Origin: Trogon surrucura
Lineage: Eukaryota > Chordata > Aves > Trogoniformes > Trogonidae
NCBI GenBank assembly: GCA_020746105.1
Contig: CM036624.1
Location: forward strand, 2,537,562-2,601,561
Reading direction: 5' to 3'
DNA length: 64,000 nt
The notes below the pieces were generated by a model that had not been told where the DNA came from, ran no database searches, and was given only the letters and a program-made list of their open reading frames with translations. Numbering within the stretch: the first letter of the stretch is position 1; each line of letters starts with the position of its first letter. Position numbers and translations under genes: made by a program. Positions 12,243 to 26,312 of this stretch are shown in pieces.

Positions 12243-14244
12243 ACTGCACTGGGCACTTCAGCAAAGAACAGAAGAGATCAGCTCTCTACCATGAGCTAGA
12301 CGAATATTTACATCACCTTTGTATCAATAGTTACGCACGTAACCAACTGCTATCTGCTAAAACCAGAGGTTTCTGATCCAGATACTTCCCACAATACAGT
12401 AAAAACCAGTACTTGAGCCAGTTACTTCAGTTAACAATAAAGTACAGGTTAAATTCCATGGGCTTGATGAAACCTCATTGGAAGATATTGCACGCAAGGA
12501 AGCGCTGAGATTCTGTAAGTGTGCTGAATGTTTTGTGTGTTCCTAAAAATGACTGATCTGTTAAGGCTAGCTATACCTCACATTTCTTAAAGTACAACGG
12601 AAATTCCCATTAATGTCCTGCTAGTTCTTAAATTAGTGTTAGTGCTTAAACTAGTATTAGTGGAAACCTGCAGAATTCCAGCTCAAGGGAAAACACAGAC
12701 CAAGGCTCGATATTGAGGAAGGAGCCAATAGCTGGTACCTCGATTACAGGCTTCAAAGCTGTTTCTTCATTTCGCCAACATTCATATACTAAAACAAAGA
12801 CAACTGTGATACTACAAAGGAAACGAGTTTAAAAAGATTTCGATCAACTCACTGAAGCAGTCTCAAACGGCCACTTCTGACGCGTTTAATGATTTATGGA
12901 CACAGTTCTCTCAGCCTCACACCGCGCTCATGCCTAACACGATTCTAAAATGACCCCAGTTGTCCAGTTATTCTCGTCCTGCCACGGAACCATCACGTGG
13001 AATTACCTCCTCGCTGCATTTTCACTAAGAACAAGTGCTTGACTCTGATAAGATGCTTGTTTGGCAACAACAGGCATTACTGAGCCAGGCTAAACACATC
13101 GCAGCAGGTTCTGCAAGGTAGAGGCAATGCTTTTTGTCAATCATTTATTATAACCTTCTGTATTTGGTTAACTTTTTAAATCCAGTAATCAATTATACAT
13201 ATATATCTAAAATATAATTATCTGACTATACATATCAGACATGGGAAATGGAATTCAGTGCTAAAACCCGGATTTGTTAAGTACAGATACTTGCCGAGTT
13301 CAGCATTTTGACTGCACTTCGAAGTTCTACCTAAGATTTCCTCATTGTGCTTATGGTGGGATTTAATAACTCGCTCTTTTAACTCAAACCTAACTAAATA
13401 CTTCACAGAGATTCCCAGACTCTTTCTGAATCCCACAAGTGATTCCTTGCCCCACCCCAGGTCATAGTGAAATAAAATACTTGTACAACACGTGCTGGAA
13501 TCAAGTAGCAGCAAAAGGTGTCCACCTCATTATTTTTGTCATATTTTATAGATGCAAATTTTATTTTTTAATGTAAATGTAACAACTACTCCAGAAGTTG
13601 TCTGTATAATATTGACTGGAAGAATCAAGTGCCTAATGGTAAAAACAACAACGGCACTTCAGCGTCTTTATGCCAAGGACTCCATGTTCCAAAAGGAAAA
13701 CATTTACAGTTGGATAGGTTAAACTGAAGCAAGAAAATAATGTAGGACAACTGATAACAAGATTGCTTTACACATTTTGTCAAAGAAATAGTACCAGCCT
13801 CAAATTTTCCCGGAGTATTTTCATTCTGCAGACAATTAAGGATATTCCTGGATGACACTGTCAAATCCCATCCAGATAAACAGAAACAAAAATCTCCTTA
13901 AAAATTTATATTCTGTTGCGTGTGTGTGCACCGTCTCCTTGCTCTTATGCTCTGGACATTTAAACTGACAACAAACAGTAATTCTGTAAAATGCCATCCC
14001 AATTTCTTCTGTCACAACAATCTCCACCAATCTTGGAAGAACGCAGGAGTGGGAAAAAGAAACAGGGCAACTATATCCGTACGTAAATAAGAAGTAGCTG
14101 CTTCTTCCTGACTCACTCATACCTGCACAGCAATTACATTAAAAGCAGTGGTTTTTACTTCTCCGGCAGCTCAGCTAAAACACCTCCAGAGGCAGTCATC
14201 ACCAGGAAGCATCCAAGGCCGTTCGTCTCAGAACATCTGCTGAA

Positions 14245-14427
14245 GGAACACAGCCTCAGGAGGGCCTCTCTCCATCTGCTGGCTACTCCCTTTCTAACAC
14301 ACCCCAGGATGCCCTTGGCCTTCTTGCCCACGAGGGCACACTGCTGGCTCATGGCCATCCTGCTGCCCACCAGCACCCCCAGGTCCCTTTCCCCTGCGCT
14401 GCTCTCCAGCAGGGCAGTCCCCAAATA
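14245..14427 (-). mobile_element. CR1 LINE fragment (ORF2 C-terminal region)
   Basis: The minus-strand translation gives a good match to the C-terminal part of CR1 ORF2, for example SSAGERDLGVLVGSRM, MSQQCALVGKKAKGILGC and VRKGVASRWREALLRLCS. The fragment lacks both ends. It lies about 115 bp from an oppositely oriented CR1 tail (14543-14662), which points to two insertions or a rearranged single copy. Confidence 0.88.
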
Positions 14428-14542
14428 AAAATATACGTCGGGCTGTGGTGCTAATTCACGGAGGAGGAAGCAGAGGCACGTCTTGCCGGCGCACGACTCG
14501 GTCTGGCGCCGTGCCACCACGCGCCACAAGCCCCACTGACAA

Positions 14543-14662
14543 GTCTCCTTCTGTGGAGACACTGAAAACCCGCCTGGACGCGTTCCTGTGTCCCCTGCTC
14601 TGGGTGATCCTGCTCTGGTAGCGGGGTTGGACTAGATGATCTTTCGAGGTCTCTTGATCCTG
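14543..14662 (+). mobile_element. CR1 LINE 3'-tail fragment, opposite orientation
   Basis: The plus strand carries the end of CR1: CGCCTGGACGCGTTCCTGTG, then GGTTGGACTAGATGATC and TTTCGAGGTCTCTTGATCC. The terminal octamers are degraded (only GATCCTGTGA remains). Confidence 0.88.
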
Positions 14663-17600
14663 TGACAAAGCCGCCCCAAGCCGCTGCTCAGGAAGTTATC
14701 AGAGCAGACCAGTTTTGAACCTTTGCAACAGGCTTCTAGGTAATCCTCTTCGCAGCTAAATATCAACAGCCATTTCTGCACGGCAGATTTCGTTGCTCGG
14801 GCAACTGATAGAACCACGCTTTCTGACTATTCTGCACTTCAGTTTTGCCTTTTTCTGAACAGGAGACTAGTTAGCTACTCTCTCGCTCGATCTCACAGCA
14901 CTTAGAAGGTTTAAAGTGTTGAACGAATGTAAAAGACACACCTGGTAGAAGCCATGCCGTTAACTTGACACTACAACAACCATTTCTTAAGATTTCGCCT
15001 AAAGTAACAGAGAAGATGAAATTTTACATCATTCTCGACATTTAACGCATCTCCTCCTACTGCCCAGTGGCTTTGGGTTGTGATGAATTAAGTTCTAATA
15101 ACGAGCTCTTGCGCACACAGCACTAATGAGAGTGAGAGAAAAACGATGCTTTAATTACAGTGATGAATAGTACAATGTACTGGTGCGTTCAGTTACTACG
15201 TCTGACACAACAGAGGCTGGAAGGTTGATTACTCATTGCAATTTAGGACGAGCCTCAGTTTGAGAGAGAATGCAAGAAGTTCCTTGTTTTCTACAATTTG
15301 ATGGAGAACTCTAATATTTGAAAGAACAAACTTAGAAACCTAGAAAAACTTAGGCCAACCCCCTTCCCAAAGCAAAAAATCAGGTTTTCCAACAACTGCT
15401 TCGGGCAGCCACCTAATGTTTTGCCATGGTAGAGTTAAGTAGTATCTTTCTCAGAACAAAATCTCAACCTCATGGTAAATACATGGCTAAACTAAAACAC
15501 AGAACAAGACTTTGTAGCTCTTCCTTGCTTCCAACATTGAGCTCTCAGTATCACTACATTTGTATCAAATTTTTCCTCTTTTGAAAATAAACACAGAACA
15601 CTGCTTTCCTACAAGACAAGTTAGCTGTGGTGCCCTCACTTCTCCAGCCAGAAAAAAAGGACCAAAGCAGGGCCAAATTATCCACGGAAATCCCCGACTA
15701 AGTTCCAGGATTGTTGCTAAAAAACCTGCAACTGACCCAAACCCCAGCTCAACAGTGCCTGTTGCCATGCTGCTCCGTTAAATCTCTATAAAACCAGAAC
15801 GCCTTCAATAAAAGCATAAAAAGATGAAGACTTTAATCCGGCACGAGTCAACTCACCATATAAAACTTCAGTGTTACAAGTTTGAGAGAAACTGAAAACA
15901 AGATGCTCTTTCAAAAGGGAGAAACAAACGTGAATTTTTGCACGACGAGCCAATATAAAATGTTCCTACATTTTCATCCCATCAGGCTCCTTATAATTTT
16001 CTTTCTGCTTTTGTAGGTATAACCCTTACATGTCATTTTTCAACACTTCACTTACTAATGTGATGGTGAAACAGCTGCATCTGCAGCTCTAGGACTGGCC
16101 TTTCCACGTAAGGTTTTTAACTCACCTTTGAGGTGATCGTCCTTCTTGGTCCAAATTAGTATTTCCATTTTATATTGGGCAAATGTGTAACTTTTAGCAT
16201 CTTAGATAAAACAAATTAGCATTGAAGCTCATGCTTCTCGTGTGTAAGGATCCAAAGACCCAGTGACAACTTTGTTCTGTCACATGTCATACCTCACCAG
16301 GTTTTTATAAAGCTGCTGCTCAAGAACCTACAGAACATTTCTGTGAATTTACTTAGGCTGCTGATGTACAAAACCCTATTTTAGGACAGAGATATGAGTA
16401 TCTAGGCTTTGTCGATCTAGAAAAACATTGGCTAAAGAAGGCAAGACATCATGTCTGGTCATTTCAACATACTATCTTCACAAAGAGGAAAACTAGCTTC
16501 CATTTTTATAGGGAAACCTAATACGAAATCTTTCTACATTTGCATATGAAGAGGCTCCTGCTAATCTTGGCTTTTTCCTCAAAGGTTTATAGAAATATCA
16601 CATTAATAGACCATAACACAGCACAGCAAGACAGAAGAAGGGAGCTGAATTCATCAAACATCTTCTTCCAAAATCACAGCCGAGGTCAAAAGAAATTTCC
16701 CAGTCTCCTACTTAACTGAACTCTATCAGCAGCGTTAAAGAAATTAAAACGGACACAGAAAATCACACTGATCACAGGAAGCCTGTTCCTCTATGGCCGT
16801 GAACGTAGTACAACCTTGTGAGCGACAAGCTGCTGACTAACAGCATTACTAAATCAGACAGCTGACCAACATTTTTTCATCTACTTACTAACGGATTGCG
16901 ACAGGCCAGCCACAACAGCGGCAGCTCAACAAGGACGTGGTCCGCAGCGACGTTAAAGGTGCTTTCTGGCTCATCTACTAAATAAATTCAAAAGCCTTCC
17001 CACTTGTTTGGGTGACCAGGACTAAACACCAAGCTTTAAGACATATGTTGAAGATCCCTAAACTAGGGCTTCTCCAGAGAAACACTTGCACACACAGGCA
17101 CAGAACAACTACTTTACCGTAAACTTTACGAACTGTTTTTCCAACCTTTGCAACTAACTCTGTAGCCAGGTGTGTATTTAACACTTAAAGAAAGAGCAAT
17201 CTGCACGCCGTCGCAGAGATCCCGCTCTACTAATAATCCTTTCTATCAGATTACTTACCCGCAGGGATGCCCACTTCATCCACTGCTGCAGATTTTTGCA
17301 GGACATATGGCTATAGCCCCCATCGCTACCAGCTTGTGCCAAACACGGGGCCACACAGGCTGTGTCTGCATCAGAAAGAGATTAGAACATTCTTCTCCCG
17401 AGAGTTACGATGGAACAGGAGACTCTTGTGAACTAGAGATTACTATGCAGTTAACTGGCAACCGTGGCAAAACGATGCCCGCTCTCATCCTTCACGAGTA
17501 TCTGTTTGTAAACTGATGCTTTTTATGGTACAAAAATGAGCTGGAAAAGTCTCCTTCCTCCGCCTCCCCCTGGTAATGAAATAACTGCCAGTTCATAAGC

Positions 17601-18166
17601 CTATTTAAAGACTAAAACAATGGAACGCACAATCACCTTCTCATTCCTCGTGCCTTTTCGGTTCATAAGGTTAGTCCAGGAGGTGCTGCAGACTTAGCAG
17701 TTCTCAAAACAGCCAAGCCAGTTGCAGCATAACCTATTCACATTGTAGTAAACAACTCTTTTCTTTGGCAAAATACCCCTCCTTTTCTCCCCAGCTAAGG
17801 CAAGCTGAGTAAGAGGGCAGGGTGACAAATGACACACAACAGAAAACAGCTGTACACAAAAAAACAACACAGACACAGGAAAAACGGTAACTCCTATCCT
17901 TGCATTTTCAAAATAACGCATTTCAATAACTTAATATGCTGATTACCAGAACGTAAGTATTTGCCGGGCTTCCAAGAAGAGCAGTTACCAAGAGCATGAA
18001 TTGAAATCCCTGATACAAGCCCAAGATAGGTCAGCGCACACCGTGAAGAAACCACGCGAGCCCTTCCCATAAAGGTGAAATCTCGGCTTCGGCAAAAGGA
18101 ATAATCCCCACGCGCCAACCTCAGCTACTTACACCACCCTGGTAACTGGGAAGAGGAGGGGAGACA

Positions 18167-18311
18167 AAGGGAGAGAAGGGACAGGAAAAGTATTTTACAG
18201 CTGTTCTTTAAGTGATGGATTCGAAGACGAGGAGCTGTGAAGGGAGAGAAGGAACAGGAAAGTATTTTACAGCTGTTCTCAAGTGCTGGATTCAGAGAGC
18301 AAAAGCTGTAA
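18167..18311 (+). repeat. 73-bp direct tandem duplication
   Basis: Two adjacent copies begin AAGGGAGAGAAGG at 18167 and 18240. They share AGTATTTTACAGCTGTTCT and the following GTG.TGGATTC, and differ by small indels and substitutions. The origin is unknown; it is not part of a recognised element. Confidence 0.85.
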
Positions 18312-20772
18312 AGGCGCTGCCTTGGATGGACCAGCAGGCAGGGGCGCCCCGTGTTTAAAAGCATTCGACCCCCGGCCAGAGCCAGGCAGTCCCAGTGATG
18401 AGCTACGCTCTGTGGTCAGGCAAAAGCGTACACCCACAAACCAAAAGTCTTCCCCAGGCAGCCCGGGTGTTGAACATTTGGAAGAACAGAAGTAATTTCA
18501 CCTGGAAGAGTCGGAGGATAAGGTGGTATGAAGAGTAAGGACTGCAGAGGAATGGCCAGGCCAAAATTTCTGGAGGGGTACTGCCACCAGGATGTCACTG
18601 ACGGCTTTTTGGATTGGACTAAATAAAGTAGAAATTGTTGTTTCCCGATTTTTTTCTGAATGCCTTACTTTGTTCTGTGTTTTAAGCCCATCTGCGGTTT
18701 GTTTGTTTGGTTTTTTTTTCTCCACGTTTCTGTCTCGTTAAAATTTTAAATTGACTGACATCTGTTCTGCCTTTTCAAGCATCCCAACTCTGTAATCCCA
18801 TAATCCTTAAATGGGAAAGGGCAATAATTGAGGAACTTGTCTGAAGTACGTGTGACATATTACTGGACATTTTAGCAACAAATTTAAAAGAGATGGTTTC
18901 AAGTATGTTTTATCGGATTTGAAGGCAGTATCTGTAACTTGAATTATATAAATGTCCAGAGGAAAATTTTACCAAACCTGTTTGCATAGACAAGTCAACC
19001 TGTAGTACTTCAGGAAGTAAAAAATCAATATTGTGATAGTACAAGATGGAATGGACACTATCAGAAAAGCTGGTATATAATTCTCACTAAAGAAGCGGTA
19101 TCACAGCACATTTGTTGGTCACAGGTGACTGGCAAAATACGTTACGGGGTCTGCCTCATGATCCAAATTGTACGACAAATCCAAATCAGGAGGCAATCTG
19201 GCCAGGGAAACTTCTTCCAGTACACGTTACAGACATGAAAGAAGCAGGCAGAAGAACTTAATCTGTATTAAAACCAAAAACTTGTCCCTATTTTAAAATG
19301 TATTTTAAAACATCGTTTAGGTAACTCGGCATTTGCTTAGTAATGTTAATTATTCTGCCTTATAGGAGGTATAACAGTAAGCTGAACTGGTGTTGCTCAG
19401 TTCCTTTCTATTTTCTTGATATTATATTCTACTATAAATAAGAATGCGGATTTTTATTTGTTTATTTCCTATACTTTTCCATACCTGGCAAAATAATTAG
19501 TCTTACAACCCCTGAGTAATACAAACTCGCTCCCCAAACATCCCCCACTTGCACACCAAGACACAGACATTTTGACGCTAATCAGTCCTTCGGTGCATTT
19601 GTCATTTGCAGCATTTTGATGGTGAAGATTACAGGAAACATCCCAAGAAAGTGATAAAATTACCAAGATTCTTTTTTAAGTTGCTATTAAATATTAATTC
19701 CAAGCAGAACAAGAAAAGAGACGTTACTCTTTTTGGGTTTTTTTTTTCCCCTCATCTCTTTGCTGCTCTAGATTCTAAAGGTTACTCACTACAATTACTT
19801 CTTTACTGACATTCTTTTAGGTAATTTCCACTTGAATTATAACATTTTGCAGTGTCATCAGTAATATGTTCTGTATCATGGGGAACGTGACTACAAAGTG
19901 AACTACCATGTACAGCTACCTCCTTGGCACAGGATTTTTCACTACTGTTCTTAATAGTATTTACTGCTAAGAATGCATTTCCACAAGAATTTGTTACCTT
20001 TCTTTCCATTCTTTATAACCAGGCATAATAAAAAACAGCCAAAACAATCAAACAGTAGATTTTAATAAATTTAACCTGTGTTAAAACTAAACACACTGTA
20101 ATTATTTCTCAAATAATTCCTAACATGGACATCCAGCTCACTGCATTAATCCTCAAACACTGTATAGATGCTATTTTGAGACATGTAAAAACTATGATAA
20201 AAAAGATCTTTTCCAAGGTATATTTTGGATACATACGCATACCAAGCAAGGCAGAGAGGCTCTACAGAGCCCCAAGAAGCAACCATAGGCTAGACAAAAG
20301 CCAGCTCTACAAAATAATGTGCACATGGTTCCTCCCTGAACAGAAGACCCTGGAATATTTTAGCTTCCAGTAAGTAATGTCTACCTACAAAGGATATATT
20401 AATTTAAAGCCTTATTTTGCTATCCCACAACAGACGAGAAGCACAGATGCGGAAGTGAGGTATCTCAAATGACTAAAGAGCTATTTCACAAGTTTGTAAT
20501 TATCGATGGAGATCACACACGCGCCTGCAATCATCACTTTAAATGAAGTTTCACTTCGTAAAGACAATTTCAGACGTTCACGCTGCAGCGAAGCAAAGTG
20601 ACAAGAAGATAAAAACAATCAATATAAACTGACTGGTATTGGTACATGCACTTTCTACCAGGTCTGGCATTCTTCCCATCCATCCTCTTTGCACACTGGT
20701 GCAAAATAAATACCGACCGTCAAAAATCAGAGGGTGCAACAATTGCTGTAGAGTTCAGGTACTTAAAAATCA

Positions 20773-20886
20773 CCATGGGCAGGGAGGTTGGATGAGATGA
20801 TTCCCAAGATATCAATGGGCAGGGAGGTTGGATTAGCTGATCTCTAAGGTCCCTTCCAAGCTGGGCCATTCTACGATTCCATGATT
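20773..20886 (+). mobile_element. CR1 LINE 3' tail with an internal 40-bp duplication
   Basis: The string ATGGGCAGGGAGGTTGGAT occurs at 20775 and again at 20815. The second copy continues into the CR1 tail (TGATCTCTAAGGTCCCTTCC, then CATTCTACGATTCCATGATT). The first copy lacks the downstream tail, so this is a 40-bp tandem duplication within the tail. Confidence 0.85.
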
Positions 20887-20969
20887 TTGATTGCATCTTC
20901 TGGGGATGAGAAATCAGCTGTTTAGTGCACGTTCCTCACACTGAAGAAAACAGACAAGATCAGTTTTGT

Positions 20970-21290
20970 GCTTCCAGGGAAGGCAGAGAGGTTCAACCCG
21001 AGCAGCCGAGAGGAACATGAACGTCCCTTGCTCCTGACACACGACAGCCTGCAGCTTCCCTGCGCCGCCCCAGGACGTGCGGTCACGCCGCAGGAAAGGC
21101 TCTCCCAGCTCCATCCTTCGCCCAGGCCGACGAGCAGCACGTCGGGCTCTTTGCCGGGAGCTCCCAGTTGGAGCAGGAAGCACTTGGAGCCGAGTTTGCT
21201 GCTCAGACACCCATTTCCCATTCCCACTGCAGAAAAGGCTGCGGGCTGGCCAGCAGCCTGCTGGACCCTACGGATCTGCCAGCCAGCTTG
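20970..21290. other. GC-rich islet in intron 2, unassigned
   Basis: A short stretch richer in G+C and CpG than its surroundings directly follows the CR1 tail. Open frames of 149 codons (plus) and 130 codons (minus) cross it, but they overlap each other and show no family resemblance. It may be an unrecognised older repeat or an intronic regulatory islet. Confidence 0.35.
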
Positions 21291-22255
21291 GATTGTAACT
21301 AGGAAATGGTTCAAAATAGAGCAAAGGCGTGGTAATAGTGATTCTTCAAACCTCTTACGTGGATGCTGTTTAAAATACTTCTATCCCGCATTAACACAAC
21401 CTTTACGATGGCTTTGAAATTAACCCCTAGCTGACTAGACTGGGATTCTCTTTCTACAGATGACAGATTCTTCTGGCCATTCTAGGTGTCAGACTACAGG
21501 AGTTATTTTGAACACTGTCTTTACCTTAACTCTTGGAGTTTTGAACAAAAGCAAAAAGAATGTTACAGCGTAGGATGGAGACATGGGCTGGAAAAATCAG
21601 GGTTTGGCCCTAGCAAAGGAAGCGTGTAGTCAGCAAAACATACTCATCCGAACAAGCTGATCTGAAATCCAAGTCTCTTGAGTCAATATCAATCTGCAAA
21701 TAAGACGTAAGTCAAATATCGATCTGAAAAGGTTTCTCATTTATTAAATGATGTACACAGCCTGCTACTCCATCAGTTACTCCATTAAATAAGAGTACAG
21801 ACCCACCCTGCGTATCCACAAGTTCTGATGACAGCTGAAGCGCACACTCGTCTAGTTCCACGCAACCACATTTCACATCTTGGTTTTACTACTGAGCTTA
21901 CAATGAGAGGGCAAGAAAAAGAAAGAAAAAACATTTAAAATTTCATGACTTTCTACGAAGTCCCCTGGTAGCCAGCTGAATGCTCAGAGTTTCACTCCTA
22001 CGTTCAGTAATTTTATGATCTTTAACTTCTGGATGTTTGTCTTCGGACGACCACGTGTGTCACAGAAATAGGGACATCTCATTCTGCAGCCACAGTAAAA
22101 AGTCAGCAGAAGCCAGTTTCAATACGTTAGAAGTGCTACCTTATACTAGGTGAGCAAAATCTTATTTTCTTTACCTTCTTAATGTCTTATTTCCCTAACT
22201 GTACGTTTGGCCTGAGAACACTTTTCAGTATTTTTTTTATATATACGCATTTACA

Positions 22256-22271
22256 AACACACACACACACA
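22256..22271 (+). repeat. Short (AC)n microsatellite
   Basis: About eight AC dinucleotides in a row, ending before AAAATCTATC, preceded by an AT run (TATATATACG). Probably polymorphic but short. Confidence 0.85.
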
Positions 22272-25200
22272 AAATCTATCTATATAGGGATGTCAGAGTA
22301 GCTTTGAAAGCGTGTAGCAAATAAAGTTACAACAGGTCTTAAACAAGGAACGAGTCGTTCAAAGAGCACTGTTTGGGATGTGAAGGAGCCAGGTTGTCAC
22401 GTTTGGAGACTAACATCATGCTTCTGCCAGAGTCTCAAGACCACAAACAGAAGAGTCACGCTGGCTTTTCCTGGCTCTCCAGTATTTGGCATTAACACTA
22501 CTTTTTTTTTTTTACTTTTTTTTTGGTGCACGGCAAGTAGAGAAATAACAGTCCCAGTTTAGTTTTCAGAAAGACTGTCTTTTACAAATTACTTTGTTTT
22601 TAAACGGGTGACTTCTATAGAACAATAAATCCCTACAAACACCAGTTGCTTATTGTTCCAGACATCCGCTTACCAAGTCTTGTTCAGCTGTTTATGAGTT
22701 TGGGACCTTTTCATTCCACTGTTACATCCCAGTATCTCAACAAGACAACGGATGAAACAATTTAACCTCTATCCTAATTACTGATAAGGACTGTACTGCC
22801 AAGATATAGCAGCAAACGTATTTGTATTTGCAACTATACTGCTGCATAATTACAGTTGCTTGATGAGATAAAGAGTTATTTCACGAAAACAAATAAATAA
22901 TAAAAATAAATATAGAGAGAAAGGGCTGATTTTATAGTCCTCTCAGGTTCCAGATTTTATTCTGTATTTGGTAAATTTAATAAACATCTCACTGCAATAA
23001 TAAGTAGCCCTACCTTAAGCACTAGTTACAGTAACCTAATCCAGGGGAAAAAGAAGTGACCCACCAAGCTTTCAAATTGCACTGTTTAGCTTTCAATACA
23101 TAATCAGGTTCAAACTGCAAATGCAGGGAATTGCATCCTCTAAAAAGGCGTCTAAAAATATGTAAAAGATTGCAAAACCAGTTTCTGTACGAGTTGACCG
23201 TGACATGCTTTGTCAGAGCAGCAAGTATGAAAGTTAACCTTTGAGACTGACCGCTGGACATAAAGATATTAAGACGATGTTAAGCAATTCGTAACAAAAA
23301 CTAACGTTTAAAGTCAGAGGAATTAAACACACACCCACTTCCACTCAGAGTGCGTATATCCTGATGTCTCCTACGAGTCAGATGACTTCTGATGGACAGG
23401 GAAAAGGTGAGATTTACAGGTGTGAGATAAGAGGAGTGCAATTAGTTCGTGACATCAATTCCAGACAAAAATTTAAGTCACTTTTTCCCCCTTCCTCTCG
23501 TCACGTTAGGGAACCATCATTCCAATGCCGTTATAAAACCAAGCTTCTGAAAAATTCTAAACCTACTTCAAATATTTGCCAAATACCAAGTAATATCTAG
23601 TAGCATCTATCACATGCTCAGCTTCATCGTGACGTTGAAAAGAAACTCATCTTGAATCAAGCATCCTAAGACCGAGACAAAAGCAGCAAAGGAAGTGGAC
23701 TGGACAATACTTTTTTTTTTTGTATTAACTATCTATTGCGCTGAATTTCAATGGATTTTAGCTAAAGAAATAACCTAAGTTCACCTAAAGGTGAAGGAGT
23801 TCTTTCAAAGAAAAATGTCACAGTTTGTAGGAAAAGAAAAGAAGTGAAACTGTGGGAGAGATGTGATAAAGGGAGAACAGCCTCAGCATCTAAAAATTGT
23901 AGATGAAGCTGTTTGAAATGTCTTCCTCCAAAAATTCTGTAGAAAACGGAGATTAGCCTGTAGCCACGGTATTTATAACCACATTTTAAAACAAGAACTA
24001 ACACTTAATTATCAATTTTGGCTGGAATAAAACTGGACAAGTTCATAAACAGAAATAACCTGTTTTGTTGTTTTAGTAAGTACTATTTACCTGCAAATAT
24101 TGAGCCTTTTCAACTGAAAACTGAGTGGCAGTTTTAAAGTCTAGATGTATCATAAAACTTTGCACAATTGTTAAAATATCTGTCACACCCAAGTGCCAAA
24201 GCGCAATCCTGTCGCTATTTTTAAAATTAGTTCTAACAGTAGATCTTATTTGAGCAGTTTAGCAATATCCATTTTGGGTCAAGCATCGACAAAATCCGGG
24301 ACACACATCCATATAGTAATTCAAATATCTTAATATAGATTTACACGGCATTATTTTTAGTTAGGGAAGATATACACCTTGAGACAGTGTTTATTGTATT
24401 TGCATAATACATAAATACCAAAATACATAAGTATCAAAACACCAAATACATAAATACCAAATTCTCTGGAAGTCGCTGACACCCTGAACAAATATTTTCA
24501 TCTGGAAGTGTCAGTTATTCTGTAAACAGAAGACTCCCAATCTATTTTTCCTGCATATGGACCTGCTGTTCTAACAAAAAGGGCTTAAAGAAGAGCAAAT
24601 TGTCACCTTCATCTGCTGCTGGTTTAGTTTTTATGCTGCTGGTCGCCCCATGAAACAAAATCCTGGAGACACTTGACCGCCAGATTTGGCAGGAAAAGCA
24701 ATTTCCATGTTCTGTAGGTCCTGTACTCAGCCAGTTAAAAAATAAGAATGAAGAAGGGTTTTTTTCCCCTCACACAGTGCACTGCAACCCAGCACTTTCC
24801 AAAGGAAGGCGTTTCCCTGAGCTGTGCACCACAGAATTTAATTTTCACCTTGCTCCCACTTCTCAAATTTAACTTTTCCTTCAACATTTTGCCACTGAAT
24901 TCCATTTGAACTCAGCGTGATGCTAGTAACTGGTATCTGTTTAACATGTAACTAGTGTAACATTATGTAATAAAGCTTAAAAAGTTCAGTTATTATAATA
25001 CATAATGTTCTCTAGTACAGCATCTTCCTGGTTTAATCACAATCCATTATTTTGCCCCCAGAAACTACGGAACTAAGGCAAGGGAAAACGGCACATCTAG
25101 TTGCCAACAGATTAGCAACGTATTATGTTAATCTGTAGAGTACCATGTACACTGATGCCATCGCAAGAAGCGGAGGAGGAGAGGTGGGAGTTACATCGTG

Positions 25201-26262
25201 GGAGAAAAAAAAATTAAAAAAATCTTCATCCTTCTGGAAAAAAAGATATTCCTGGGCAGAGACTTGATCCTACCGTGCCTACACACAGATCTGGAGGTCT
25301 CTGCTTTATTGGCTGTTGTCACAGGTTGACGATGCCCTTTGGATAACACAACCAAAGCACTTTCAGGAAGCACCTCCAGGCACTTGGCTCTGGTTAGCTT
25401 TTGCCAACAAAAAGGAGGGCAGTGGGAAGAAGTTAAGCTGCTCTGTGGCAACAAAGCTTTGTGGATTGATGAACTGTGTGCTCCACGAGTAACTTCACCA
25501 CTCCTCCCACCCAGCTGTCACTCTAAAGTCTCCTGAAAGACCCAGTTCCCCTCCTGACCCCTCTAAACTCTCCCATTTTTCCTCAGACCTACATCCTGAG
25601 GGCTTGGCTTGAACTATTCCCAGTATGTGCTGGCTCAGGAAGGAAGCTCATCAGCCTCCCCAGCACTTCAGCCTTTCCTTTGGCATGGGAGTGAATTTGG
25701 CTCACGCTCCTCTAGCCCACTTGCTATCTCCAAGATGCTTGCAAGAACCGGTACAAGAAAGAATTTGTAAAATAAATAACCAGCAGAAGACAGATATAGG
25801 TCATCCATAAGGGGAACAAATGGCAGAAACGAAATATCGTTTGATGAGGATTAAACTTGCAAATCCAGATCGTCTTTTAAACTCTTTTGGAAGAAGGGTT
25901 GGGAAAGGTAAGCAAGGCAAAAGAACACGAAATCATCCGCGCATGCCTTCAGGAAAACTTGAAGGCAGATTTAGTCAGTGGTTACACTGGAGGAATGGTA
26001 TTTCTCCACAAAAAACAACTAGCAGGAAGAAAAAAACAACCTAGAAGACTACAACAACAGAAGGGACGATACAGTCAAAAAGTAATATAACTTAAAATAA
26101 TACGAAAACCATCTTGCATGATTTTAATGTAGTGATCAAGATGGTAGCTGAGGTGAATATTATCTGAAAATAACTACAAACAAAGAGCTTCATGGAGGAA
26201 AAAGGGCAGTAAGTGGCAGGAAAGACGTGCAGTTATGAGTCTCCCCAGCGACTGCAGTACCT

Positions 26263-26312
26263 TTGGATCTTTCGAGGTCCCTTCCAATCCCCGACATGCT
26301 GCGATTCTGTGA
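26263..26312 (+). mobile_element. CR1 LINE terminal fragment (about 50 bp)
   Basis: Only the last part of CR1 is present: GGATCTTTCGAGGTCCCTTC, CAATCCCCGACATGCTGCGA and TTCTGTGA, matching the tail of the copy at 12050-12242 and its octamers. An open frame of 151 codons that starts here (to 26718) simply runs out of the repeat into unique sequence and is not a gene. Confidence 0.85.
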
